A DNA stretch of 64,000 bases, from contig JAWKNK010000004.1 in assembly GCA_041391745.1 (NCBI GenBank), positions 124,001-188,000 of the forward strand, in the 5' to 3' direction. Below are positions 46,901-54,352 of this stretch, one piece after another. The stretch's first letter is position 1. Each line of letters opens with the position of its first letter. The notes under the pieces were generated by a model. The model had not been told where the DNA came from. It made no database searches and was given only the letters and a program-made list of their open reading frames with translations. Made by a program: the position numbers and the translations under genes. This DNA is from JAIXWP01 sp041391745. Lineage in GTDB: Bacteria > Bacteroidota > Bacteroidia > Flavobacteriales_D > Sanyastnellaceae.

Positions 46901-47820
46901 TTGCAATGGGTATAATGGCTGCGATCGACACGCCGCCAACAGCGCAGTTCCAAGTGCTTCAATCACAAATTTGCATTGGAGAAACAGTGCAATTCCAAAA
47001 TCAATCTTCAGGAAATCCAACATCATGGGAATGGAATTTTGGTGATGGCTCAAATACAAGTCCTTCTCAAAATCCATCACATACCTATGCTGCTGTAGGC
47101 ACTTACAATGTGACGCTTACAGTGTCAAATGGATTTGGAACAGATGTTTTTGAATTTACAAATGCAGTGACAGTTGGTGAGCCTACATCCTTCTCACAAT
47201 CTTTTGAAGTGTGTGATGGAGAGACCATTGTAGTGGATGGTACGGAGTATGATTCAGAGGGCACATTTACACAAATTCTTACCAATGAAGCAGGTTGCGA
47301 TAGTATTGTAAGTACAACGATTATTTACATCCCGAACCCATCAGTAAGTATATCCTTGGCGCAGGGAACTGTTTATTGTACCACCGATCCAACAGTGGTG
47401 CTTATTGGTAATCCTGACGGAGGAAGTTTCTCTGGCCTTGGAGTAAATGGAAATAGTTTTAGTCCTGCAACTGCGGGAGTGGGGAGTCATACTATAGTTT
47501 ATATTTATGAGGACCCGAATGGATGTTCGGCTACTGCTACAGTAGACGTTGCCGTGGAGGTTTGTCAAGATGTACAAGAAGTTGATGCTTCAATGATTTC
47601 AATTTATCCTAATCCTTCTAATGGAATATTTGAAGTGAGAGGATTGGAAGTAGGAGAGGAGTTGAAAGTTTATGATAGTGCAGGGAAGTTGGTAAAGGTT
47701 ACGAACATCCAATCATCCATTGAAAAATTGGATTTGAATTTAAGTTCTGGAAATTATATGATTTCTACGAAAGTGAATGGAGTGGAGGTGCTTCAAAAAG
47801 TACTCATCGTGCGACCATAA
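43903..47820 (+). CDS. Large secreted T9SS cargo protein with Calx-beta and PKD domains
   Basis: 1305 residues. Signal peptide 1-24 (ends SALFAQ). A beta-propeller-like N-terminal half follows (about 100-530: repeated loops such as DPSIDVGPNHVIQMINGQSG, DPIVVYDAPADRWLMSEFTA, FTTPNFPDYPKYSVWNNAYI), then a Calx-beta repeat (about 540-656), a jelly-roll/MAM-like domain (about 670-836), a PKD domain (about 1008-1085: TSWEWNFGDGSN, HTYAAVGTYNVTLTVSN) and a C-terminal type A sorting domain (about 1230-1305: ISIYPNPSNGIFEV ... VEVLQKVLIV). It is therefore exported by the type IX system to the cell surface. Monocistronic; followed by a bidirectional terminator. Confidence 0.88.
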   Translation: MKYYSARTLLIVWTALISSALFAQQSEKVFNLSPEVIPMEYHGETVALRDFVADPNFPNEITKTDKTGYHVKKHWILNENVNPNALPNGIDPALQTDYPHPAPADRELVQNYAGMGDTGVDPADPSIDVGPNHVIQMINGQSGSYFRIWNKTGTQVMAQTYFDTFFGQPGGAGDPIVVYDAPADRWLMSEFTATGNRLSVAVSSTPDPLGTWYTYTFTTPNFPDYPKYSVWNNAYIVTTNENSSTVYALDRASMLTGAPATSQRFTMTNFGTIGFQAATPVNLDGTTLPPTGTPAMVMRMRDDAWSGAATDALEMWAFNINWTTPANSSLTQIAVLPVTAFASELCGYTSFACIPQPNSNTTLDPLREVLMNRIHYRNFGTHESIVCCHVVDVDNTDHAGMRWYELRRTNGQSGTWSIYQQGTYSPDGANRWMGAIGISASGNIGMAYNVSSSSVYPSLRYTGRKSCDPLGVMTEPETTIVAGTASNTSNRYGDYNAMGLDPADGETFWFTGMYNTSGAWSTRVAAFNIPSCNSAVQFSANTATADEASALASAGCESYQTLSVPITIGSTPSANANVTISVIGGTATQNVDYELVTTNLTFSSGNLSNNIEIHIFNDGIEESPETIILGYSLNANGGNAVEGTINQTLTITINDNDINPNDASAGGTILSYGFESGFGAFSTTNPSGATAWQVGTAAAGSTNAFTIPNSNATQIAWINDDDCDCNQNNVSLLFPAVNLTNYSTAALSFDSYFEGNTYQGDTETAILRVSLNGGGFTTVGSLIANESSWQVQNFDISNYVGNASVQFSIVYSDGTGWLYGCAIDNILITGESSVDIQTAVNTSAPTVLPFGATGNYHFYDDASNNIMVSVNNQNATSDNCVSVSVDRAGTNPTALAFTSNNAAEFVMSKTFQITTSNEVNANYAMTLFYKEAEVAAWESATGNSRNNIQMIRVLGANNGISEVTPANFGDYTIATSPVTIGDFNGDVTFTAEWNVMFGSFAMGIMAAIDTPPTAQFQVLQSQICIGETVQFQNQSSGNPTSWEWNFGDGSNTSPSQNPSHTYAAVGTYNVTLTVSNGFGTDVFEFTNAVTVGEPTSFSQSFEVCDGETIVVDGTEYDSEGTFTQILTNEAGCDSIVSTTIIYIPNPSVSISLAQGTVYCTTDPTVVLIGNPDGGSFSGLGVNGNSFSPATAGVGSHTIVYIYEDPNGCSATATVDVAVEVCQDVQEVDASMISIYPNPSNGIFEVRGLEVGEELKVYDSAGKLVKVTNIQSSIEKLDLNLSSGNYMISTKVNGVEVLQKVLIVRP

Positions 47821-47838
47821 TTTTTAAGATCATAAAAA

Positions 47839-47867
47839 AGAAAACGCCTCGTAAGAGGCGTTTTTTA
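47839..47867. terminator. Bidirectional terminator between convergent genes
   Basis: CGCCTC-GTAA-GAGGCG (47845-47860) flanked by A-run on the left and T-run on the right, so it works for the T9SS gene on plus and the DinB gene on minus. Confidence 0.85.
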
Positions 47868-47879
47868 TTGGATGATATT

Positions 47880-48377
47880 CTACATCTGCTCATCAGCGCT
47901 CGGACCATAAACTCCTGGTATTGGGATATTCAGAAGTCGTAGATAAACACCGAGTTGTGCTCTGTGATGGATGATTTGTGATAACGTGTGGCGAATGGAA
48001 TCATGACGATTCGTTTCCCAATAAGTAATGTCTCCATTGCTAATAGTCCATTTGTCTTGCAACACAGCATCATCAGCTGCATTCAAATCTTGTTCTGCCG
48101 TGTTGAGATTTTTTTCGAAATAATTTAAAAGTTCATCTGCATTTTTACAATCATCAGGATTGTAAGGCGAAACGGCAAAGTCAATTCCATTGGTCTTGAG
48201 AGAAAGCGTAATCCAAGAAGGCAAATCTGCAATGTGAGTGGCAAGGTCTTTTAAACTCATGCTTCTTTCGTGAGGCTTCCACGTGAGTTTATCTGCTGGT
48301 ACAATTGCCAACATTTTGCGTGTGCCAATTGCTTCGTCTTTTAGTTCTCTCAAGAACATGTTCATCATTGTTTTCAT
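47880..48377 (-). CDS. DinB-family (metal-dependent four-helix) protein
   Basis: 165 residues from ATG 48377 (MKTMMNMFLRELKDEAIGTR); a longer frame to 48425 adds 16 residues without family match. The three metal-ligand histidines fit the DinB/YfiT fold: one in DLATHIADLPSWI, and the pair in SQIIHHRAQLGVYL. These proteins are thiol-dependent transferases or unknowns despite the DinB name; they are unrelated to the DNA polymerase. It lies downstream of the WYL regulator on the same strand. Confidence 0.8.
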   Translation of the reverse strand: MKTMMNMFLRELKDEAIGTRKMLAIVPADKLTWKPHERSMSLKDLATHIADLPSWITLSLKTNGIDFAVSPYNPDDCKNADELLNYFEKNLNTAEQDLNAADDAVLQDKWTISNGDITYWETNRHDSIRHTLSQIIHHRAQLGVYLRLLNIPIPGVYGPSADEQM

Positions 48378-48442
48378 ACTGTTTGTTATTAATGTTTCCG
48401 CAAAGCTATTTTGGGAAAATGTCAACAGTATGTCAGCAGTGA

Positions 48443-49393
48443 TTAGAAAAATTTTCCACGAAGGAAATCGAGCTCATCGGCAATCATATTGCGCAAAACT
48501 TTGGGCGACACAATATCAGCATACAAGCCTATCATAAGGTACCATTTCACGAATCCTTCTAAAGAGGAAGTCAGGAAGGTCATCTCAAAAGTATCTTCAA
48601 GTTCTTTCTGCGAAACAAATCCGTTGTAATACTTCTGATCGCCAAGACAGTGCATGTGCTCTTTTTGTACGCGCATCACTACTGTGTGCATGTCTCTTTT
48701 TTCTCTTGTAAAATCGCGTAGGTAGGCCTTCAGCGTGGGGTGTTTCACTTGAAAATGATTTGAAGTGATTTGAGAAGAAATAATTCTATCCAGTCTAAAA
48801 TTGCGGTAATCCTTACGTGTATGGCACCAAGCAATCATATACCACTTACTGCCCATGAAAAAGATACCAAGTGGCTCCACTTCTCGATGAGACTTTGCAT
48901 CGCGGTATTGCGTATGGTATTCCATGAGCAGTGTAAGTTGTTGTGACACACATTTCAAAATATGCTCCGTGTGAAGGCCACCATCTATGTACATAGGAAG
49001 ATATGGACTCTGGATCACTTCTATGGATTGTGAAATGGCATCTACGTGGTCTTTGTCGTCTGATCGCAGTACGGCTTTGATTTTTTCAAGTGCTGTTTTG
49101 TAAGAGGCCGAAGTTTTTTCGTCGGTGAGTTGTGCTACCAATTTTTCTGCAGTCACAAAACTTTGTGCCTCCTCTTGAGTAAACATAATTGGTGGCAGTC
49201 GGTATCCTTCCATCAGTGAGTAGCCTTCCCCGGCCTCGCCAATGATAGGCACGCCCGATTCTTCTAGCGCTCTGATGTCGCGATATGCAGTGCGCAAGCT
49301 GATGTTGAAACGTTCGGCGATATCGCTACCCCTCACCACCCGCTTTGTTTGCAGCATAATTAATACAGCCGATATTCTCTCAATGCGATTCAA
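48443..49393 (-). CDS. WYL-domain transcriptional regulator (YafY family)
   Basis: 316 residues. N-terminal winged helix (about 1-60: AERFNISLRTAYRDIRALEE), WYL domain (about 135-215: EPLGIFFMGSKWYMIAWCHT, RNFRLDRIISSQIT) and a C-terminal WCX extension. YafY-type regulators often sit beside DinB or GyrI-like genes, and WYL proteins also regulate defence islands. Here it is between both: 13 nt downstream of hsdR and 65 nt upstream of the dinB-like gene. Its target is open. Confidence 0.9.
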   Translation of the reverse strand: MNRIERISAVLIMLQTKRVVRGSDIAERFNISLRTAYRDIRALEESGVPIIGEAGEGYSLMEGYRLPPIMFTQEEAQSFVTAEKLVAQLTDEKTSASYKTALEKIKAVLRSDDKDHVDAISQSIEVIQSPYLPMYIDGGLHTEHILKCVSQQLTLLMEYHTQYRDAKSHREVEPLGIFFMGSKWYMIAWCHTRKDYRNFRLDRIISSQITSNHFQVKHPTLKAYLRDFTREKRDMHTVVMRVQKEHMHCLGDQKYYNGFVSQKELEDTFEMTFLTSSLEGFVKWYLMIGLYADIVSPKVLRNMIADELDFLRGKFF

Positions 49394-49406
49394 TGGTGGT
49401 AATTGC

Positions 49407-51716
49407 TTAAGCTACTTTTTCTGAGTACAAATGTTTTTGGAATTCGATAAACAAATTGCTGATGTTGAGCACATCGCCTAGAACTAACTTCGCATCTTCT
49501 AATGATTGATATTTATTCGTCAATAGAATTGGGAGTTTGTCTTGGTCAAGTTCATCCACACCTGATTCAATATACTTACTTAATACAAATTGGATAAACT
49601 CCTTTTGTTTGTCATTGAGTAATGTGAAAATTGTTGCTTCTGCTGCTTTTGCTCTGCTTTCGCGAGTCAATGCAATGTAATCTCCGTTGAAAACATATTC
49701 TAAAACATCATACAAATCACTTTTTTCTAGATCTACCAGTTTTTGGAGTGTCAGTAGATCCTCTTTCGGGAATCCCGCAGCATCTAGATTTTCCAGCAAT
49801 GTTCTTCGCGTGCCTGGATTACTCCAAAGTTTTCTCAATTCTTCTTCATCCTTAAATAGTTTAGGCAATTCTCCAAAGAGATTATTTAAGAACTCTTCTG
49901 CTGAAATTGGTTTTCCCTCAGCACTCCAAAAGGAAGTAGATATCATTGATTGTATATGTCGCTCTTTCCCGTCGCGAAGCTTGATTTTAACCTTTTGATT
50001 GCGCTCCGTGTCTTCTGTTTCCCTGCGTTTATATTCTCCGCGCGGTTCAACCACAGCTTTTGGCTCTGGCCCAAGAGGCTCTCCATCCCATTCAGGGTCA
50101 GAGAAGTGCTTGTATGCATCTACAAAGTCATATATGGTGAAAAATTCTTTGCCATCGAATAGTCGAGTACCTCGACCTACAATTTGTTTGAATTCAATCA
50201 TTGAATTGACTGGACGAAGCAAAACAATGTTTCGGATATTTCGAGCATCAACTCCAGTTGATAGCTTTTGCGAAGTCGTCAAGATAGTTGGGATAGTTTT
50301 TTCATTGTCTTGAAACTCGCGCAGTAATCTTTCCCCTTCTTCACCGTCATTAGCCGTTACCCGAACACAATAAAATGGGTCTGTACTTCGTGCATTCTGG
50401 TTTATCAAATCTCTTATCAATGCAGCGTGAGCTTGATTGGCACAAAATACTATGGCTTTTTCATTTTGGTTAGCTTCATCCAAGAATATTTTCACACGCT
50501 TAGCTTCTCTTTCCGTAATTTCTATTGTTCGGTTAAAGTCTTTTTCTTCATATAACCTGCCTTCTTCAACGTTGCCTTCCAGAATGGTATCGTCTGAAGC
50601 ATATCGATAGTCGTCGAGTGTTGTTTTGATTCGTTTTACTTTGAAAGGTGTGAGGAAACCATCATTGATGCCTTCTTTCAAAGAATAGGTATAGACGGGA
50701 TCTCCGAAATATTTGTATGTATCTACATTGTCTTTTCTTTTCGGTGTGGCCGTTAATCCCAACTGAACAGCTGGGCTGAAATATTCTAGAATGCCTCTCC
50801 AATTACTTTCATCATTTGCTCCTCCGCGATGACACTCATCAATTATGATGAAATCAAAATAGTCGATTGGATATTCTCCGAAGTAGGGAGCGGGTTTTCC
50901 TTCAGCATCTACACCGCTCATGAACGTTTGAAAAATGGTAAAGAAAATATTTCCGTTAGTGGGTACCTTCCCTGATTTCCTGATTTCATTTGGTTTTATC
51001 CGAACCAAGGCATCTTCAGGAAATGCTGAAAAGGAATTGTAAGCTTGGTCGGCTAAAATGTTTCGGTCGGCTAGGAATAAAATTCGTGGTCTGCGATTGC
51101 CATCTTTTTTCAAGTTCCAACGGGTTTGAAAAAGTTTCCAAGCTATTTGAAATGCAATGGCAGTTTTTCCTGTTCCTGTGGCAAGGGTGAGAAGGATACG
51201 TGATTTATCTTTTGCGATAGCTTCAACGGTGCGTTGAACGGCTATCTCTTGATAGTAACGTAATTGCCAACTTCCACTTTTGTCTTCAAACGGGACATCG
51301 GCAAATTTCTCTCGCCAGTTATTTTGCTCGGCAAAGGTTTTTTTCCAAAGTTCTTCAGGACTCAAATAGTCAGACACTAAACCTTCATTGCCCGTTTGCA
51401 TGCAGATTTGGTAAATGACCTTACCATTTGTGCTGTAGGTTGTTTCAAGATTTAGCTTCTCCGCATATTTCTTGGCTTGCATTACGCCTTCTCCAACTTC
51501 CAGTTCGTCACTTTTAGCTTCAACAACGGCCAATTTGATGCCTTTGTAAACCAACACATAATCAGCTATTTCTCTTTTGCCTCGTCCTCCTCCAGTCTGA
51601 ATTTTGCCTGATGTAATGTTGTATTCACGAAGAATTTTAGAGCCTTCTACAATTCCCCAACCGGCTGCCTTTAGTTTCGGGTCGATAAGTTCAGCTCTTG
51701 TTTCTGCTTCGTTCAT
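49407..51716 (-). CDS. hsdR: Type I restriction endonuclease subunit R (EcoEI-like)
   Basis: 769 residues. An N-terminal HSDR_N nuclease (about 1-110) has the PD-(D/E)XK core in EIADYVLVYKGIKLAVVEAK. The helicase motor follows: Walker A LLTLATGTGKTAIAFQIAWK, DECH box in IIIDECHRGG, motif III LGLTATPKRKD, and motif VI KQIVGRGTRLFDG. The C-terminal helical domain binds the methylase core. It translocates and cuts unmethylated DNA. It belongs with hsdM and hsdS at 56.5-59.2 kb, but 4.6 kb of other genes separate them, which is unusual. Confidence 0.92.
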   Translation of the reverse strand: MNEAETRAELIDPKLKAAGWGIVEGSKILREYNITSGKIQTGGGRGKREIADYVLVYKGIKLAVVEAKSDELEVGEGVMQAKKYAEKLNLETTYSTNGKVIYQICMQTGNEGLVSDYLSPEELWKKTFAEQNNWREKFADVPFEDKSGSWQLRYYQEIAVQRTVEAIAKDKSRILLTLATGTGKTAIAFQIAWKLFQTRWNLKKDGNRRPRILFLADRNILADQAYNSFSAFPEDALVRIKPNEIRKSGKVPTNGNIFFTIFQTFMSGVDAEGKPAPYFGEYPIDYFDFIIIDECHRGGANDESNWRGILEYFSPAVQLGLTATPKRKDNVDTYKYFGDPVYTYSLKEGINDGFLTPFKVKRIKTTLDDYRYASDDTILEGNVEEGRLYEEKDFNRTIEITEREAKRVKIFLDEANQNEKAIVFCANQAHAALIRDLINQNARSTDPFYCVRVTANDGEEGERLLREFQDNEKTIPTILTTSQKLSTGVDARNIRNIVLLRPVNSMIEFKQIVGRGTRLFDGKEFFTIYDFVDAYKHFSDPEWDGEPLGPEPKAVVEPRGEYKRRETEDTERNQKVKIKLRDGKERHIQSMISTSFWSAEGKPISAEEFLNNLFGELPKLFKDEEELRKLWSNPGTRRTLLENLDAAGFPKEDLLTLQKLVDLEKSDLYDVLEYVFNGDYIALTRESRAKAAEATIFTLLNDKQKEFIQFVLSKYIESGVDELDQDKLPILLTNKYQSLEDAKLVLGDVLNISNLFIEFQKHLYSEKVA

Positions 51717-51775
51717 TTGTTATTTCAATTGATAAGCAAGTTAGCAAGAAACTCTTGACTCTGATTATTCGAGTT

Positions 51776-52231
51776 CTATTTTCTGGAAACTTTTAGATTA
51801 GATTTAATTCGTTTGGCAACGTTGATGGTTGGAATAGGGAAATTATTGACTGTAGTATTTTCCGTTTTTTCGTGAAGAATTCCTCTTGTGGTACCTACAC
51901 AAATCATGGCCAAATGTTTTGCTAGCGCAACCGGAATAATTAAGTTTTCTCCCACTACAATAGAGGATTTAAAACTCTTTTCCTCAAATTCAAAGTCAAT
52001 TTGAACTTCAATGATAAGATGAAGTCCTTTATCGGAAAGAAATTGGTATTTAAATATGCAACTTATTTCCCGATTGCTTTCAGATATAGTATATCGGAAA
52101 TCAGCAGAATAAGAAAGCTCAATTCCTTCCATTGTACCATCTAGAATCGCGAATTGCAAAGTGTTAATCCTGCTGATTTTAAATTTGGTTGCAAGTAAGT
52201 CAGTACTTGTTTTTTTAGAGGGCGTTTGCAT
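51776..52231 (-). CDS. SecB-like chaperone of a putative toxin-antitoxin-chaperone module
   Basis: 151 residues, the size of SecB (about 155). Predicted beta strands (YSADFRYTISE, CIFKYQFLSDKG, HLIIEVQIDFEFEEKSF) are followed by a helix and loop, AKHLAMICVGTTRGILHEK and FPIPTINVAKRI. This resembles the SecB ending, an alpha helix then a proline/asparagine-rich strand, and the -TRGIL-EKT- pattern that I recall from SecB-like TAC proteins of Bacteroidota. It overlaps the antitoxin gene by 17 nt. The call is based on fold-like features and position and is not proven by sequence search. Confidence 0.5.
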   Translation of the reverse strand: MQTPSKKTSTDLLATKFKISRINTLQFAILDGTMEGIELSYSADFRYTISESNREISCIFKYQFLSDKGLHLIIEVQIDFEFEEKSFKSSIVVGENLIIPVALAKHLAMICVGTTRGILHEKTENTTVNNFPIPTINVAKRIKSNLKVSRK

Positions 52232-52682
52232 CTTTATATTTTCGAAGAATGTGAAGGTTCAATGGAATAATCTTAGCTTCTTTTTTGACTTTAATGCTGC
52301 TCTTCCTTTTTGCAGACCTAAAATTATATGATTCTTTGATTGTAAGAATGCTTGTGCTTTTAGAAACTTTATTGTTAGAAGAGTCCAAAACTTCAATGAT
52401 TTTCACCTTTAAGGCCTTTTCAAAATTCGAAATGGTTTCTAGAGTGAAATTTTCTTTACCAGTCAACCATTTGCTTACTTGCTGAGCCGAAACATTTAAT
52501 TCAGAAGCCAAGGCCTTTTGACTCATGTTTCGTTGATCAAGAATTTCAAGAATTTCCAAAGCAATTTTTTGTGAGTTTTCAATCCAATGGAGATTAGCTT
52601 TCCACTCAGCTGCTGCCTTGGTCCAAGGGCTTTGCTTTATTGCACCGAAAGCCTTTTCGAGCTTTTTATGTTGATTGTTCAT
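52215..52682 (-). CDS. XRE/HigA-like antitoxin with extended C-terminal tail
   Basis: 155 residues. The HTH (about 43-98) reads ALEILEILDQRNMSQKALAS, then ELNVSAQQVSKWLTGKEN. A lysine/serine-rich tail of about 50 residues follows (residues 105-155). Antitoxins of toxin-antitoxin-chaperone systems carry such a chaperone-addiction tail after the HTH. It overlaps the toxin candidate by 4 nt upstream and the SecB-like gene by 17 nt downstream. It probably represses the operon through the palindrome at 53271-53292. Confidence 0.65.
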   Translation of the reverse strand: MNNQHKKLEKAFGAIKQSPWTKAAAEWKANLHWIENSQKIALEILEILDQRNMSQKALASELNVSAQQVSKWLTGKENFTLETISNFEKALKVKIIEVLDSSNNKVSKSTSILTIKESYNFRSAKRKSSIKVKKEAKIIPLNLHILRKYKDANAL

Positions 52683-53254
52683 TCGTAGAGGTCAGTAATT
52701 CTGGTAATTTTTTGAAGTTCTTTTGAGTCAATTAACTTTTTGTCATTTAAGAAGCGGGTTAATTGTTTAATTAGGTTTAGAAGCTCTTTTCCATCCTTTG
52801 TGTTTTGTAATGCTTGAGAAGATTTTATTAAACCACCCACAATTACTATAGCGTTGTCTTTGAGCTTGATTGCATATATCCTTGTGATGCTTGGTAAGGT
52901 AGCGCCACCATAAGCTTTAAGCTGCAGTAGTGATACATCCGTTTGTGGATTTTTGTGTAAGGGTTCAAATAATTTGTCAATTTCTCTAGAAAAGTCATCT
53001 GAATTAGTTGCCTCTAATAGGGCGCTGTAAAAGTTTTTACTTTCATGTAAAACCTGCTCAATTGCCTGAGGTCTACTTAGGCCCAAATATGAAAGAACTG
53101 CTTGATTTTTTTTAAAAAAACGATGAATGTAAGAAACGTCTTGCCAATTCTCGAATAAATCGTGGAGGGCATCTGATTGTTCATGGCCGTCATCAAGTTC
53201 GTTAGTAACAAGGGCGTACAATTTTCCTTCTACGACCTTATGGAGTGCAAACAT
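52679..53254 (-). CDS. Toxin candidate (RelE/HigB-like C-terminal region)
   Basis: 191 residues, no signal or membrane segment. The C-terminal half contains the beta-hairpin pattern TRIYAIKLKDNAIVIVGGLI with a following lysine, as in RelE/HigB folds, where basic residues contact mRNA on the ribosome. The N-terminal half (about 1-110) is helical and unrecognised. It is the first gene of the operon, toxin before antitoxin as in higBA. The assignment is inferred mainly from order and from the antitoxin and chaperone next to it. Confidence 0.5.
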   Translation of the reverse strand: MFALHKVVEGKLYALVTNELDDGHEQSDALHDLFENWQDVSYIHRFFKKNQAVLSYLGLSRPQAIEQVLHESKNFYSALLEATNSDDFSREIDKLFEPLHKNPQTDVSLLQLKAYGGATLPSITRIYAIKLKDNAIVIVGGLIKSSQALQNTKDGKELLNLIKQLTRFLNDKKLIDSKELQKITRITDLYE

Positions 53255-53270
53255 ACTAATAATTTTTAGT

Positions 53271-53305
53271 TAATCAACCTATAAGTTGATTATTTAGCAA
53301 AAATA
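53271..53305 (-). promoter_or_regulatory. Promoter overlapped by an operator palindrome, toxin-antitoxin operon
   Basis: On the reverse strand TATTTTTG (53298-53305) matches TAnnTTTG. Just downstream lies TAATCAAC-TTATAG-GTTGATTA (53271-53292), a perfect 8-bp inverted repeat with a 6-nt spacer that covers the likely transcription start near 53291. This is the layout expected for an operon repressed by its own HTH antitoxin. Confidence 0.6.
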
Positions 53306-53356
53306 TGAAATTCGATTAAACGAAATTGAACACATTATTAACAGTTTAAGTCGCTG

Positions 53357-53743
53357 TTATTCAGATAGGTATGTAGAGATGCGCGGGTTTTTAAAGAATT
53401 TGGCTTTGCGGTTTATTATGCTAAAAACTGCCGCCACAACGGGAACTCTTGAGATTTTTGCATCTTGAACAAATTTTATATCTGCTTTGAATGCGTCACT
53501 TTGCTTTGCATAGCATAACTCGATTGTGGAGATTATACAATTATCATATTGTTGAATGAAATAAGAATTTTCTCCTTGCACTTGAACACAAATTTCTTCC
53601 CACACGTTCCTCAGTCCGCTATCTTCTCCAGAAAGAAGCATGGCTTTATCATTCATTGAAAACAATTCTTTAATAGTATCTTCCGCAATAAGAGTTAATT
53701 TCTTTCTGTAATCCGAGAGTATTAGTTTTCTATCTGAGTTCAT
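53357..53743 (-). CDS. Unrecognised small protein in the defence island
   Basis: 128 residues, no signal or membrane helix; charged N-terminal half (LSDYRKKLTLIAEDTIKELF), then ICVQVQGENSYFIQQYDNCI, and a basic C-terminus (SIINRKAKFFKNPRISTYLS). I do not recognise it. It lies alone between the chimeric fragment and the toxin-antitoxin operon, with 102 nt to the latter's start. Confidence 0.5.
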   Translation of the reverse strand: MNSDRKLILSDYRKKLTLIAEDTIKELFSMNDKAMLLSGEDSGLRNVWEEICVQVQGENSYFIQQYDNCIISTIELCYAKQSDAFKADIKFVQDAKISRVPVVAAVFSIINRKAKFFKNPRISTYLSE

Positions 53744-53792
53744 TCTTTGTTTAAGGGTTTAGAATTGAATATATTTTCCTATTTCTGAATTA

Positions 53793-54224
53793 CTAAATTT
53801 TTAATTGAAGTCCATTTTCTACTCTACTCATCAACTCCCCAGCAAACGCTTTTTGCAAAATTGATTTTTTCAACTCTTCCAAATCAACTATTTTCTTTTG
53901 ATACACTGCTTCCAACTTTTGTGTTTCAGAACGCAAGGCGTCTAATTGACGAACGATGGTTTGTTGGGTGCGGAGTGATGGAAAGGCAACTCCTATATTA
54001 ACAGTTCTGGTAGTAATGTTTTTCTGAATAATGTCAAGTAAATTCCAGTCTTCAATTTTTTGATTTCCGGGAGTGAGAGTTGCTTTGACCTCTGAACCAA
54101 TGAAGATTTCGCCAACTTGGGCATTAGCAAAACAAACACAGTCTTTCGTCAACTCATTCCAATCGGTGGTTTTGCCATTCAAGAATTTGAGTGAATTCTT
54201 ATCTATGTTATTGTTTTCTTCCAT
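53793..54224 (-). pseudogene. Chimeric fragment: AlbA_2-like N-terminus joined to an HsdS C-terminal tail
   Basis: 143 residues from ATG 54224 (MEENNNIDKNSLKFLNGKTT). Residues 1-82 look like the start of a Schlafen/AlbA_2 ATP-binding protein (DWNELTKDCVCFANAQVGEI, FIGSEVKATLTPGNQKIEDW, ITTRTVNIGVA). From about residue 83 the protein switches to the conserved HsdS tail (TQQTIVRQLDALRSETQKLE ... KSILQKAFAGEL), nearly identical to the end of the intact hsdS. The junction is abrupt. It may still make a small protein, but it reads best as a product of a deletion or recombination between R-M-island genes. Confidence 0.65.
53831..53966 (-). repeat. 136-bp direct repeat, copy 1 (HsdS tail)
   Basis: About 94% identical (8 mismatches by eye) to 56483-56618 in the same orientation, 2652 bp apart. 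It encodes the HsdS C-terminal coiled coil in both copies. Recombination between them would delete or circularise the GHKL gene and the hsdR relic. Confidence 0.85.
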
Positions 54225-54237
54225 TGTCAGTTTGAAT

Positions 54238-54351
54238 TTACCCTTGCGTAATGTGGTATTCCTGAAGGACTTTATAGCCTTCCTTGACGCCCCAACCACA
54301 GAAATTTAGGTTTGGGTTTATGAGTTTTGCTCTTGTTTCTACTTCTTTCAC
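54238..54351 (-). pseudogene. Relic of a second hsdR N-terminus
   Basis: On the reverse strand from GTG 54351 the reading is VKEVETRAKLINPNLNFCGW, then GVKEGYKVLQEYHITQG and a TAA stop. It aligns with the first 37 residues of the intact HsdR (MNEAETRAELIDPKLKAAGW, GIVEGSKILREYNITSG). After the stop the similarity continues for a few codons (IQT), so TAA probably replaced a lysine codon. Only about 60% identical to the intact copy by eye, so it comes from a different hsdR allele. It directly abuts the GHKL gene stop. Confidence 0.7.
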
Positions 54352-54352
54352 T

